A DNA stretch of 64,000 nucleotides, from NCBI GenBank assembly GCA_004153385.1, contig SDAL01000005.1:124001-188000 (forward strand), given 5' to 3'. Below, in pieces: positions 33,982-42,950 of this stretch (position 1 is the first letter of the stretch; each line of letters begins with the position of its first letter). Under the pieces are notes generated by a model. That model saw nothing but the letters and a program-made list of their open reading frames with translations, was not told the origin of the DNA and searched no databases. Source of the DNA: Paracoccaceae bacterium. Lineage in GTDB: Bacteria > Pseudomonadota > Alphaproteobacteria > Rhodobacterales > Rhodobacteraceae. The position numbers and the translations under genes are program-made.

Positions 33982-35202
33982 ATGGTGCGCAACGAAGACT
34001 ACGGGATCGACTGGAGCTGGCATGACGCCCACGGCTTCAGCCGGATGGTGAATGTGGCCGGCACGATGACGGCGGTCGGGGGATCTGTCACCTCGCGCGC
34101 CGTGGCGGACGCGACGGCCGCCGCCATGACACGTTTTGTGAAAATCCACGAATTGCAGACGCGCGCGGCCACAGTGATCGGCGATCTGACAGGCGCTGAG
34201 GCAGGTTTTGTCACCGCCTCGGCCAGTGCAGGGATCACGCTCGCCATTGCCGGCTGCCTGACGGGGCTGGACCCTGCAGGCGTCGAGGCCCTGCCGACCG
34301 ACCCCGGCCCCGCGCCCGGCGTGGCCGTGCAAATGGGGCATCTGTGTGAATATGGCGCGCCGGTCGTTCAAGCGATCACCTTGGCAGGGGCGCGGCCCCA
34401 TGTGTTCGGTCAGTCGACACTGACACGCGACTATCAGCTGGACGCCGCCCTCGATGGTGCCTCGGCGGCGCTGTATGTCGTGTCCCATCATGTCGTCGAT
34501 TATGGGATGATGCCGCTGGAAACCTTTACGCGGATCTGCCATGCCAAAGGCGTGCCGGTGATTGTCGATGCGGCATCCGAATATGATCTGACGGGCATGA
34601 TCGCCAAGGGCGCCGATCTCGTTATCTATTCAGGCCACAAGTTTATGGGCGGACCGACATCGGGTATCGTGGCGGGCCGCAAGGATCTGGTGCGCGCGGC
34701 CTATATGCACAACATCGGCATCGGCCGCGGCATGAAAATCGGCAAGGAAAGCCTGTGTGGCGCAATCGCTGCAATGGAGCAGTGGAAAACCCGCGACCAC
34801 GCAGCCATTCGCGCAGCCGAGACGCGCACGCTCGACATGTGGGCCATGGCCGTCGAGGGGCTGCCCGGCATAACGGCACGCGCCCTGCCAGATCCGACCG
34901 CAAACCCGCTGGAGCGGCTGCGGATCTGGATTGATCGGGAGCAGGCGGGGGCAAGTGCGGCGCAGTTTTCGGTTCTGTTTGGGCAACTCGACCCACCCAT
35001 CGCAGTGCGTGGCCACGAGGCGGAGAAAGGCTATATCGACCTCGACCCGTGCAACCTGATCGAGGGTCAGGCCGAGATGGTGCGCGACGCCCTGCCTCTT
35101 GTTCTGGGCCAGGCCGGCACAGCCGCGCAGGTGGAGGATGCCACGGCCCTGTCGGACATCAGAAACGGTGGCACACAGTCCTATCTTGACTGGCTTGGTT
35201 GA
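33982..35202 (+). CDS. SelA/DgaE-like PLP-dependent enzyme
   Basis: Fold-type I PLP enzyme of 406 aa, related to selenocysteine synthase SelA and D-glucosaminate-6-phosphate ammonia-lyase DgaE. The PLP lysine is K220 in DLVIYSGHKFMGGPTSG and the aspartate stacking on the ring is D196 in VIVDAASEYD. NVAGTMTAVGGS near the N-terminus is the family's opening block. There is no tRNA-binding N-terminal domain and no selenium genes nearby, so a catabolic lyase or deaminase is likely. Such eliminations release enamines, matching the RidA-type gene next to it. Start at 33982 after AAAGG; divergent from iclR. Confidence 0.85.
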   Translation: MVRNEDYGIDWSWHDAHGFSRMVNVAGTMTAVGGSVTSRAVADATAAAMTRFVKIHELQTRAATVIGDLTGAEAGFVTASASAGITLAIAGCLTGLDPAGVEALPTDPGPAPGVAVQMGHLCEYGAPVVQAITLAGARPHVFGQSTLTRDYQLDAALDGASAALYVVSHHVVDYGMMPLETFTRICHAKGVPVIVDAASEYDLTGMIAKGADLVIYSGHKFMGGPTSGIVAGRKDLVRAAYMHNIGIGRGMKIGKESLCGAIAAMEQWKTRDHAAIRAAETRTLDMWAMAVEGLPGITARALPDPTANPLERLRIWIDREQAGASAAQFSVLFGQLDPPIAVRGHEAEKGYIDLDPCNLIEGQAEMVRDALPLVLGQAGTAAQVEDATALSDIRNGGTQSYLDWLG

Positions 35203-35237
35203 ACCGGCACACGGAGTACACCCCGCCGCATACGCGC

Positions 35238-35267
35238 CGCGTGACCGGCCGCTCAGGCCGTCACGCG
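35238..35267. terminator. Hairpin between convergent SelA-like and ATPase genes
   Basis: CGCGTGAC-C-GGCC pairs with GGCC-GTCACGCG across a 5-base loop, twelve pairs with one bulge. It covers the stop of the minus-strand ATPase gene, a plausible bidirectional terminator. Confidence 0.55.
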
Positions 35268-36883
35268 CGCTCCAGCATGCGTCTTTTGCGTCGGCGTTCG
35301 GCCTGAACATCGGGGTCTGCATCTAGGCCTGCGTAAAGCAGCCGTTGGGTATAGGGATGTTGCGCTGCATCGAAAATCTGGTGCACCGTGCCCTGTTCGA
35401 CAATCTCTCCTTTTTGCATCACCAAGATACGGTCCGCGAAATCACGCACCAAGGGCAGATCATGCGCGATGAAAAGAAAGGCGATCCCCAACCGGTCGCG
35501 CAAATCCCCCAGCAGATCGATCACCTGTTTCTGGATCGAGACATCCAGCGCCGAGACGGCCTCGTCGCAAATGATCACCTCCGGCTCCAGCGCAAGCGCG
35601 CGGGCAATCGCGATCCGCTGGCGCTGTCCGCCGGAAAACTGATGGGGCGCGCGCATGGCATGCGCAGCGCTCAGCCCGACCTGCTCAAGCAGTTCCGCCA
35701 CACGGGCGCGCCATTGCGATTTGGGAAGGATATCGCGATGGATCGCCCATCCTTCCGAAATAATCTCGAACACGGTCATATGCGGATTGAGCGATTGTGT
35801 CGGATCTTGAAACACCATCTGCAACTGGCGACGCAGCTTGGCCATCTCTTTGGGAGATTTCGCCAGAAGATCCTCGCCTTTCCAAAGCACCTGACCGCTT
35901 GTGGCCTCCTCCAGACGCAGCACAAGCCTTGCGATGGTGGACTTGCCGGAACCGGATTCCCCCACCACCGCCAGTGTTTCGCCCGCATGCAGATCGAACC
36001 CGACCTGTCGCAAGGCCTCGAACGCGCCGTAGGACTTCTTCAAATCATGCACTTCAAGGATGGGCGGGGCCAGTTTTCCGGCAGTGCGCATCACGCCCTT
36101 GCCCGGCGCGGCGGCCAGTAGCTTTTGCGTATAGGGGTGTTTGGGGCTGTGATAGAGATCATGCGGTGTGCCCGCCTCGACGATCCGCCCGCCCTCCATG
36201 ACCACGGCGCGATCGGCGGCATCGGCCACAACGCCCAGATCATGGGTGATCAGCACCAGCCCCATGCCCGTCTCGGCCTTCAGCTCTTCAAGAAGCGATA
36301 GAACCTCTGCCTGAACGGTCACATCCAGTGCGGTGGTCGGCTCGTCTGCGATCAGGATTTCGGGTTTGAGCATCAGCGCCATCGCAATCATCAGGCGCTG
36401 GCGTTGCCCACCCGAGAATTCATGGGGATATTTCGACAAGGCCGCCTGCGGATCGGGGATGCCCACACGCGCCATCAATGACAGCGCACGGTCATAGGCT
36501 GCGGTCTTGGTCCATCCGTGGGCGAGGGCGGTTTCCGCAATCTGCCAACCGACCGGATAGACAGGGTTCAGATGGCTTAACGGGTCTTGGAAGATCATCG
36601 AGATCCGCTTGCCGTTGGTCCGTCTGCGCATCTCGGGCGCGGCCTGCAAAAGATCGACGCCGTCAAACAGGATCTGGCCAGCAGTGATCTCGCCCGGGGG
36701 GGTGTCTATCAGGTTCATGATCGCCGAGGCAGAGACGGACTTGCCAGATCCGCTTTCGCCCAAGATCGCCAGCGTCTCGCCACGGTCCAGATGCCATGAA
36801 ATGCCGTTGACCGCATTCACCATGCCTTGGGCGGTATGGAAGCGCACAGACAGATCACGCACCTCGAGCAAATGGTTACCCAT
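35261..36883 (-). CDS. Dpp/Gsi-type ABC ATPase with two fused nucleotide-binding domains
   Basis: DppD-DppF fusion of 540 aa (GsiA/YliA-like). Two full sets of motifs are present: [30 protein letters not shown] and [16 protein letters not shown] in the first half; [30 protein letters not shown] and VIICDEAVSALDVSIQ (DEA) in the second. The start is the ATG at 36883, with GGAGG seven bases upstream and overlapping the permease stop; an ATG seven codons earlier lacks a ribosome site. Last gene of an operon of binding protein, two permeases and this ATPase. Confidence 0.93.
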   Translation of the reverse strand: MGNHLLEVRDLSVRFHTAQGMVNAVNGISWHLDRGETLAILGESGSGKSVSASAIMNLIDTPPGEITAGQILFDGVDLLQAAPEMRRRTNGKRISMIFQDPLSHLNPVYPVGWQIAETALAHGWTKTAAYDRALSLMARVGIPDPQAALSKYPHEFSGGQRQRLMIAMALMLKPEILIADEPTTALDVTVQAEVLSLLEELKAETGMGLVLITHDLGVVADAADRAVVMEGGRIVEAGTPHDLYHSPKHPYTQKLLAAAPGKGVMRTAGKLAPPILEVHDLKKSYGAFEALRQVGFDLHAGETLAVVGESGSGKSTIARLVLRLEEATSGQVLWKGEDLLAKSPKEMAKLRRQLQMVFQDPTQSLNPHMTVFEIISEGWAIHRDILPKSQWRARVAELLEQVGLSAAHAMRAPHQFSGGQRQRIAIARALALEPEVIICDEAVSALDVSIQKQVIDLLGDLRDRLGIAFLFIAHDLPLVRDFADRILVMQKGEIVEQGTVHQIFDAAQHPYTQRLLYAGLDADPDVQAERRRKRRMLERA

Positions 36884-37811
36884 TGGATTTCCCTCCGATT
36901 TCAAGGCGCCAGCGCTGTGTGGGATTAAGGGCGATGCGCATCCAGCTTGACAACAGGTTGAGCGACATCGTGGTCAGCACGATCACAAGCCCCGGCCAGA
37001 ACGCCAGCCACCACGCGCTGGTCAGATACTGCCGGCCCTGACTGACCATCAGCCCCCATGTGATTTCAGGGGCCTGAATGCCGATGCCCAGAAACGACAG
37101 TGCCGATTCCGCCAGCATGACAAAGGCAAAATCCAATGTCGCGATGGTCAGAAGCGTGGGCAGGATCACAGGCAGGATATGGCGAAACACGATCCGCCGC
37201 GAGGACGCCCCCATCACCTGTGCGGCTTTCACAAACATCCGCTCGCGCACCTCCAGCACCTCGGCGCGGGTGGTGCGCAGATACACCGGAATGCGCGTGA
37301 TCGCGAGCACCAAGATCAGGTTCGCGATGGAGGCCTGCAACATATAAAGCACGATCACCGCCAGCAGCAACGACGGAAACGACATGATCACATCGGCAAG
37401 CCGCATGATCACCTCGCCGGTCATCCGCCCGACATAGCCCGCAACCAGCCCCAGAAAGCCGCCGATCAGCAACGAGGCCACCACAGCGCCTGCCGCAATC
37501 ATCATGGTGTTTTGCGCCGCCACAATAATACGCGCCAGCAAGGGCCGGCCCAATGCATCCCCGCCCAAGATGTAGAGCGGCCCGTGTTCCATCGAGAACG
37601 GCGCGGCATTGCGCAGCCGCAAATTCGTGCCGGAGGCTGCATCCGCCAACACGGCAGGCCCGATGGTCGCACAAAGCACGATGACAATCACGAACACCGC
37701 CGCGCCAAAGGCCAGTTTATCGGCCCAAAGCAGGCGCAGCATCGTGCCTGCCCTGCCCGTGCGCGGGGCCGTTTTTACAGGTGCATTCACATCGATATCT
37801 GTATCGTTCAT
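36876..37811 (-). CDS. Dpp/Gsi-type ABC permease (DppC-like)
   Basis: Inner-membrane permease of 311 aa. It has LRNAAPFSMEHGPLYILGGD followed by ALGRPLL at the periplasmic entry, the EAA loop VKAAQVMGASSRRIVFRHIL, and ESALSFLGIGIQAPEITWG, then ends MRIALNPTQRWR. An N-terminal polar extension (NDTDIDVNAPVKTAPRTGRA) is present. It overlaps the ATPase start and follows the DppB-like gene by 11 bp. Confidence 0.93.
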   Translation of the reverse strand: MNDTDIDVNAPVKTAPRTGRAGTMLRLLWADKLAFGAAVFVIVIVLCATIGPAVLADAASGTNLRLRNAAPFSMEHGPLYILGGDALGRPLLARIIVAAQNTMMIAAGAVVASLLIGGFLGLVAGYVGRMTGEVIMRLADVIMSFPSLLLAVIVLYMLQASIANLILVLAITRIPVYLRTTRAEVLEVRERMFVKAAQVMGASSRRIVFRHILPVILPTLLTIATLDFAFVMLAESALSFLGIGIQAPEITWGLMVSQGRQYLTSAWWLAFWPGLVIVLTTMSLNLLSSWMRIALNPTQRWRLEIGGKSNG

Positions 37812-37822
37812 ACTCCGCTCCT

Positions 37823-38737
37823 TCAGGTACGGATGCGCGGATCAAGCAGCGCATAGGCAATATCGATCACGATATTCATCACAAATATCGCAAGTGCCGT
37901 GACCATGATCGCCGCAAGGATCACGTTGAAATCGCGCTGCAAGATGGAATCGATCATCAGTTTTCCAACGCCCGGAAAGCCGAAAATCGTCTCGACCACC
38001 ACCGCGCCGTTCAACAGAGCCGCCGCCTGATCGCCGATGACCGTGATGACGGGCAGCATGGCATTGCGCAATGTGTGCACGAAGATGATGGGCCGGTTCT
38101 TGACACCTTTGGCACGCGCGGTTTTCACATAGGCCGAGCCGAGCGCATTGATCATCGAGCCGCGCACGATTTGCAAAATCAGTCCGAAGGGGCGGATAAA
38201 CAGCACCGCCACAGGCAAAATCCAGTGCCAGATCGTGCCGGTGCCGGAGGTGGGCAGCCAGCCCAGTGTCACGGAAAACAAAACGATCCCGACGATGGCC
38301 ACCCAGAAATCGGGCGCAGAGGCCCCGATCAGCGAGAAGACCGAGGCCACACGATCAAACCCCCGCCCCACATTGAACGCCGCAAGCGCCCCCACGACAA
38401 TGGCCGCGACCGTGACCAGAACCATCGTGATCAGCGCCAGCCACAATGTCCAGACAAAGGCCTCGAGCACCACGTCGATTGCGGGGCGCGCCTTGCGCAA
38501 GCTGTCACCGAAATCCAGCCGCACCAGATCGGACAGATAATGCCCGAACTGGACCAGAACGGGATCGTTCAGCCCGTTGATTTCACGAAAATTCTCACGC
38601 ATGGCCTCGGAGGCGTCGATCGGCAGGTAAAGCGCCGCCGGATCCCCCGTCAGCCGCGAGAGGAAGAACACAAGGACAATCAACACGAGCAGCGACACAA
38701 AGCTCGACACCGCCCGTTTTCCCAACATCGATTTCAT
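37823..38737 (-). CDS. Dpp/Gsi-type ABC permease (DppB-like)
   Basis: Permease of 304 aa with the N-terminal helix AVSSFVSLLVLIVLVFFLSR, NGLNDPVLVQFGHYLSDLVR plus LDFGDSLR, the EAA loop YVKTARAKGVKNRPIIFVHT and the end VVETIFGFPGVGKLMIDSI. The start is the ATG at 38737 directly after AAGGAGG-CCCCC; the upstream in-frame ATGs lie before the ribosome site. The gene is 69 bp downstream of the binding-protein gene. Confidence 0.93.
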   Translation of the reverse strand: MKSMLGKRAVSSFVSLLVLIVLVFFLSRLTGDPAALYLPIDASEAMRENFREINGLNDPVLVQFGHYLSDLVRLDFGDSLRKARPAIDVVLEAFVWTLWLALITMVLVTVAAIVVGALAAFNVGRGFDRVASVFSLIGASAPDFWVAIVGIVLFSVTLGWLPTSGTGTIWHWILPVAVLFIRPFGLILQIVRGSMINALGSAYVKTARAKGVKNRPIIFVHTLRNAMLPVITVIGDQAAALLNGAVVVETIFGFPGVGKLMIDSILQRDFNVILAAIMVTALAIFVMNIVIDIAYALLDPRIRT

Positions 38738-38806
38738 GGGGGCCTCCTTCATGAGACGCCGGCACGCGCGCATGATACTCTTGCGCATGCCGGCGGGGGG
38801 CAAAAC

Positions 38807-40309
38807 TTACCTAAAGCCGATTTCCGAAAGTTGCAGCTGGCTGTTGGTGGCAATGGTCGGGGTAAACGCGACCCGCGATCCGACGCGCGCATGGCCCACC
38901 ATATGGAACAGCAAGACATCCGCGATCACATCATCATGCAGATAGGCAAACAGTTCCGACCAAAGCGCCTCGCGCTCCTCGCCTGTGGCGGCTGTGGCCT
39001 GCGCGATCAGATCGTCCACCTTTTGATCGGCAATGCCGGACTGGCGGCCTTCGCTGTCATATTTGAAAAACATCGAAAACACCGGATCACCGCGCGAATT
39101 GTCATGCTGTGCGCCCACAAGGATAGGCCCGCGCCCATCGACATAGGGTTTGGAGTAATATTGCTCGTGCTCGGCCACTTCGACCATTTGCAGTTTGATA
39201 TTGAAGCCTGCGTCATTGAGCATCGACTGGATCGCCTCGAAGGTTTCCGTGGCACCGGGGAAGTTTCCGGTGCGCCCGACCAGCAGGATTTCCCTGTCGA
39301 CCGGCACGCCGTCCGCCTTGGCCTCATCCAGCAGCTCCCGCGCCCGCTCGGGGTCGTAGGGGAAGGCTTTCACATCCGGATTCCAGCCCAGCGTTGTCGG
39401 CACGTTGATCGCGGTCGCAACTTGTGTGCCTTCGGCCAGAATGGTGCCGATGAATGCGTCGCGATCGATCCCGATATTGAGCGCCTCGCGCACCCGTTTG
39501 TCATCCAAAGGGGCCACGGAGCTGTCGATACGCAGATAGGTGGTCTCCGAATTGGGATAGGCCACATCCATATCCGTGGTCGCATCCATGGCCGAAATGG
39601 TGGGCGCGATATCCGCCTCGCCGGTGGACACCATTGCCGCGGCCACCGCAGGATCGGACCGGAATACATATTTGGCAGTCTGCACCTCAGGCGCATCGCC
39701 CCAATAATCATCGCGCCGCTCCAGCGTGATCTGGCGGCCCGGCTGCCAGTCAGACAGGATATAGGGGCCGGTGCCCACAGGTTCGCGGGTGAATTCTATC
39801 GGGGTCTCAGACGGCACAATCGTCAGAAGCGATAACAACAGCGGCAGGATCGGCTGGGCGGGATCGGTTGTAAAATCGATCGTATGCGGATCGATCACTG
39901 TCGGCGTGATGTCGATCCCCTCGTAATAGCGCGAAATCTCGCAAGAGATCTGGTCGCTTTGGGCGCGGTCAAAGGAATGTTTGACGTCTTGCGCGTCAAA
40001 ATCGCTGCCGTCGGAAAATTTCACACCTTCGCGCAGATGGAACCGCCATGTGGAGGCGTCTGTCATTTCCCACGAAACCGCGAGGCGCGGCTTGAGCCCC
40101 TCGTCGCCACGCACATCCAGCTCGGTCAGGGTTTCGCTGATGTTTTGCAACACGATCCGGCCGATATTGGACCTTGTCGCCATACATGGCTCGACAAGGT
40201 CGGGTTCCTCGCCCAGCACGACGGTCACATTACCCGCCTCTTGCGCAAACGCCTGCGACATGACGGTCGTGGCAAGAAGCGCCCCCGCCAGAACTGTGGA
40301 ATATTTCAT
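38807..40309 (-). CDS. Dpp/Gsi-type ABC binding protein (SBP family 5)
   Basis: Periplasmic binding protein of 500 aa with Sec signal peptide (MKYSTVLAGALLATTVMSQA, cleavage after AFA). Family-5 features: PDLVEPCMATRSNIGRIVLQ near the start, TWRFHLREGVKFSDGSDFDA and EPVGTGPYILSDW. GGAGG precedes the ATG. It is divergent from the sialidase-like gene (40578), and the 268-bp region between them holds several inverted repeats. Family 5 binds peptides, nickel, heme and oligosaccharides; the downstream enzyme set suggests a glycoside or acid-sugar conjugate here. Confidence 0.92.
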   Translation of the reverse strand: MKYSTVLAGALLATTVMSQAFAQEAGNVTVVLGEEPDLVEPCMATRSNIGRIVLQNISETLTELDVRGDEGLKPRLAVSWEMTDASTWRFHLREGVKFSDGSDFDAQDVKHSFDRAQSDQISCEISRYYEGIDITPTVIDPHTIDFTTDPAQPILPLLLSLLTIVPSETPIEFTREPVGTGPYILSDWQPGRQITLERRDDYWGDAPEVQTAKYVFRSDPAVAAAMVSTGEADIAPTISAMDATTDMDVAYPNSETTYLRIDSSVAPLDDKRVREALNIGIDRDAFIGTILAEGTQVATAINVPTTLGWNPDVKAFPYDPERARELLDEAKADGVPVDREILLVGRTGNFPGATETFEAIQSMLNDAGFNIKLQMVEVAEHEQYYSKPYVDGRGPILVGAQHDNSRGDPVFSMFFKYDSEGRQSGIADQKVDDLIAQATAATGEEREALWSELFAYLHDDVIADVLLFHMVGHARVGSRVAFTPTIATNSQLQLSEIGFR

Positions 40310-40393
40310 AATTTCCTCCCCTAAGCTGTTGGTCGCCTCGCGGCACGATCACCTCCACCTCCTGCGATCCGCTGCCAAAATCATATTGGTAAA

Positions 40394-40412
40394 GTTGACT
40401 TCATTTGTCAAA
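40394..40412. promoter_or_regulatory. Inverted repeat GTTGAC-N7-GTCAAA
   Basis: Arms match at 11 of 12 bases with a 7-base spacer (TTCATTT). Lies between the divergent importer and sialidase operons and repeats the architecture of 6949-6967. Confidence 0.4.
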
Positions 40413-40434
40413 CGCCAATCAACCCCTGTCCATT

Positions 40435-40454
40435 AAACATATAACTATATGTTT
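40435..40454. promoter_or_regulatory. 20-bp palindrome between divergent operons
   Basis: AAACATATAACTATATGTTT has perfect 9-base arms around a central AC. It is AT-rich, near the middle of the divergent intergenic region, and long enough to be a dimer operator. The GntR regulator at 42951 or an unlinked regulator could bind it. Confidence 0.5.
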
Positions 40455-40518
40455 TAAAATAATAATTTTCAAAATTATTTTTCAAAGCACCAATTCAACC
40501 GATCCATAAAACCACAAC

Positions 40519-40524
40519 TTGACA
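40519..40524 (+). promoter_or_regulatory. Candidate -35 box of the sialidase-ADH operon
   Basis: Perfect TTGACA 54 bp before the sialidase-like ATG. No good -10 box lies at 16-18 bp; TGCTAA is 20 bp downstream. An activator-dependent promoter is possible. Confidence 0.3.
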
Positions 40525-40577
40525 ACTTATGTGAGAGTCTGCTCTGCTAAAGTGGAATTAAGACAAAGGAGGCGCTG

Positions 40578-41777
40578 ATGACGCCGGAGGAAATCGCCGC
40601 GCAAATGGATGGACGGCTGCGCCCGCAAAATGACGGGATGCGCGCCACCCTTCCCGCATCCACCATACAAAACCACGCAGCCTTTCTGGCGCGCCTGCCG
40701 GACGGCGCTCTGGCGTGTGCGTGGTTCGGCGGAACGCTTGAAGGCAAATCCGATATTTCGGTCTATGCAAGCGTGCTGGAGGAGGGCTCTGACATCTGGG
40801 GACCCGCGGTCCGCCTGACGGATGATCCCGACCGGTCCGAGCAAAACCCTGTGCTCTTTGTCGCGCCAGACGGGCAAACCTGGCTGTTCAACACCGCGCA
40901 ACCTGCGGGCAATCAAGATGAATCGCGTGTTTTTATCCGCGCACTCAGCCGCGAAGGGGATCACCTCGTTGCGCAGGAGAAACGGGATCTGGGCCTGCCT
41001 GCGGGCACATTCATCCGCGCGGCGCCCTTTATCCGCGACGATGGCGCATGGGTTTTACCGCTGTTTCGGTGCAACCCGCGCGCAGGCATCCGCTGGACGG
41101 GCGCGTTCGATACCGCCGCCACCGCCATCAGCCGCGACAAGGGCGCAAGCTGGAGCGTGCACGACGTGCCCGCCTCGCAGGGCGCGGTCCACATGAGCCC
41201 TGTGGCCCTGTCTGGCAGGCATATGGCCGCCTTCTACCGCCGCCGCCAGTCGGACTGGGTGCACCGCTCCACCAGCGACGACGGCGGGCGCACATGGTCG
41301 GCCCCGACCCCGACCGATGTCCCCAACAACAACAGCTCCATCGGGATCGCCACCCTGCCCCGCGCCACGGTGGCCATGGTCTGCAATCCGGTCTCGGCGG
41401 CACAATCGAGCGCGCGCCGCGCCTCGCTTTATGACGAGCTGGAACAGGTTGACGACCGGCCAGAGGCACAGTCGGGATGCAACCCCGTGTGGGGGGTGGA
41501 GCGTGCGCCCCTGACATTGTGCCTGTCCCAAGACGGCGGGGCGCGCTTCCCCGTGCGCTACGTGATCGAAACCAGCGCAGGCACATGCCTGTCCAACAAT
41601 TCGCTGGATGGCAAGAACAAGGAGCTGTCCTACCCGGTGATCGTGCCGCGCGCCGATGGCGGGCTTGATATCGCCTATACGCTTTACCGCCGTGCGATCC
41701 GCCATGTGCGCCTTGATGCAGCCGTTGTGCGCGACCTTATGGGCCAGCTTGAACATTTCGCCGAAAGGACCGTGTGA
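40578..41777 (+). CDS. Sialidase-fold (BNR/Asp-box) protein, cytoplasmic
   Basis: Six-bladed propeller protein of the sialidase superfamily (399 aa). Asp-box-like repeats are visible: SRDKGASWSV, STSDDGGRTWSAP and SQDGGARFPV. The N-terminal FLARLPDGALACAWFGGT with LEGKSDISVYAS matches the BNR_2/exo-sialidase group, and NNNSSIGIATLP, SLDGKNKELSYP and IAYTLYRR match its later blades. There is no signal peptide, so it must act on an imported molecule. AGGAGG precedes the ATG. The stop overlaps the alcohol dehydrogenase gene (TGATG). True sialidase activity is uncertain: the arginine triad cannot be assigned by eye. Confidence 0.75.
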   Translation: MTPEEIAAQMDGRLRPQNDGMRATLPASTIQNHAAFLARLPDGALACAWFGGTLEGKSDISVYASVLEEGSDIWGPAVRLTDDPDRSEQNPVLFVAPDGQTWLFNTAQPAGNQDESRVFIRALSREGDHLVAQEKRDLGLPAGTFIRAAPFIRDDGAWVLPLFRCNPRAGIRWTGAFDTAATAISRDKGASWSVHDVPASQGAVHMSPVALSGRHMAAFYRRRQSDWVHRSTSDDGGRTWSAPTPTDVPNNNSSIGIATLPRATVAMVCNPVSAAQSSARRASLYDELEQVDDRPEAQSGCNPVWGVERAPLTLCLSQDGGARFPVRYVIETSAGTCLSNNSLDGKNKELSYPVIVPRADGGLDIAYTLYRRAIRHVRLDAAVVRDLMGQLEHFAERTV

Positions 41778-42901
41778 TGAACACTATGGACCGCCTGATA
41801 ACCCTCCATCAGCCCAAACGGCTCGAGATCGGCGCCCATAGTGTGGCACAGGTCGGGGCGTGGGCCGCATTTTCCAAACGCGCCCTTGTGATCGCCAGCC
41901 GCTCGACGGCGCACTATGTCGCACGCCTTGGCCTTGGCGGGGATGTCTGCGTGATCGACGACGTTCCCCCCGAGCCGGACCTGCCAGCGTTCAACCGCGT
42001 CCTGGAATGTGCCCGCGCCCATGCGCCCGATCTTGTGGTGGGGTTGGGCGGCGGCTCGGTGATGGATGTGGCGAAACTGGTCGCCGCCCTGTGGGACGGC
42101 ACGCAAGCGCTGACCGATGTGGTCGGCCCCGGCCTTGTCGAGGGGCGCCGCACCCCTTTGGCGCAGGTGGCCACAACCGCGGGCACCGGATCGGAGGCTG
42201 GCATTCGCGCCCTGATCACCAACCCCGAAACGAAATCGAAGCTTGCGGTGGAAAGCCCGCATCTGATCGCGGATCTGGCGGTGCTGGATCCCGAACTCAC
42301 CTTTTCGGTGCCAGCCGCCGTCACGGCTGCGACAGGCATAGATGCAATGGCCCATTGCGTGGAGGCGTTTACCAATATCAAGGCCCATGACCTGATTGAC
42401 GGCTATGCCCGCATGGGGATTGCGCTGGTGGGCACCTATCTGCGCCGTGCGGTCGAAAACGGGGCCGACGCCGAGGCCCGCGCGGGCATGATGCTTGCGT
42501 CCTATTACGGCGGCCTGTGTCTGGGTCCGGTCAACACGGCGGCAGGCCATGCGCTGGCCTATCCGCTGGGCACGCGGCTGTCGCTGCCCCACGGGCTGGC
42601 CAATGCGATCATCTTCCCGCATGTGCTGGCGTTCAACCAAAGCGCGGCCCCCGCCAAAACCGCCGAAATCGCAGCCGCCCTCGGTCTGGCGGAGGGGGCG
42701 GACGAAGACGGGCTGAAGGCCGCGGCCATCGGATTTTGCGCCGATCTCGGGGTCGAGATGCGCCTGTCGCGCCACGGGGCCACCGCAGCCGATCTGGCCG
42801 GTTGGGCGCAAGAGGCGCATGCCATACGCAGATTGATGGACAACAACCCGCGCCCCATGCGCGTAGACGATGTCGAACGGCTGTATCACGAAGCGCTATA
42901 A
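41777..42901 (+). CDS. Iron-containing alcohol dehydrogenase family protein
   Basis: Group III (Fe-dependent) dehydrogenase of 374 aa. NAD-binding GLGGGSVMDVAKLVAAL and TTAGTGSEAG are present. The metal site is formed by D and H in DAMAHCVEAFT, H in GHALAYPLG and H in LPHGLANAI. It resembles maleylacetate reductase and lactaldehyde/glycerol-type dehydrogenases; the substrate here is probably an aldehyde or 2-keto sugar-derived alcohol produced downstream of the sialidase-fold enzyme. Coupled to the preceding gene by TGATG. Ends at a convergent junction with gntR. Confidence 0.9.
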   Translation: MNTMDRLITLHQPKRLEIGAHSVAQVGAWAAFSKRALVIASRSTAHYVARLGLGGDVCVIDDVPPEPDLPAFNRVLECARAHAPDLVVGLGGGSVMDVAKLVAALWDGTQALTDVVGPGLVEGRRTPLAQVATTAGTGSEAGIRALITNPETKSKLAVESPHLIADLAVLDPELTFSVPAAVTAATGIDAMAHCVEAFTNIKAHDLIDGYARMGIALVGTYLRRAVENGADAEARAGMMLASYYGGLCLGPVNTAAGHALAYPLGTRLSLPHGLANAIIFPHVLAFNQSAAPAKTAEIAAALGLAEGADEDGLKAAAIGFCADLGVEMRLSRHGATAADLAGWAQEAHAIRRLMDNNPRPMRVDDVERLYHEAL

Positions 42902-42906
42902 GCCGT

Positions 42907-42929
42907 GCCGCGCGCCCCCCGCGCGCGGC
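42907..42929. terminator. GC hairpin between convergent adh and gntR
   Basis: GCCGCGCG (42907-42914) pairs perfectly with CGCGCGGC (42922-42929) over a 7-base loop, only 5 bp after the adh stop. Probable bidirectional terminator. Confidence 0.55.
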
Positions 42930-42950
42930 GCCCCCCCTCAACCGAGATGG

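Noticed and set aside
33982-35202. Selenocysteine synthase SelA
   Set aside because: PLP core is related, but no N-terminal tRNA-binding domain and no selB, selD or tRNA-Sec nearby; a catabolic lyase is more likely.
37781-39835. 684-codon open frame on the plus strand
   Set aside because: Lies exactly opposite the permease and binding-protein genes; rich in His, Arg and Gln with no domain. A shadow of GC-rich coding DNA.
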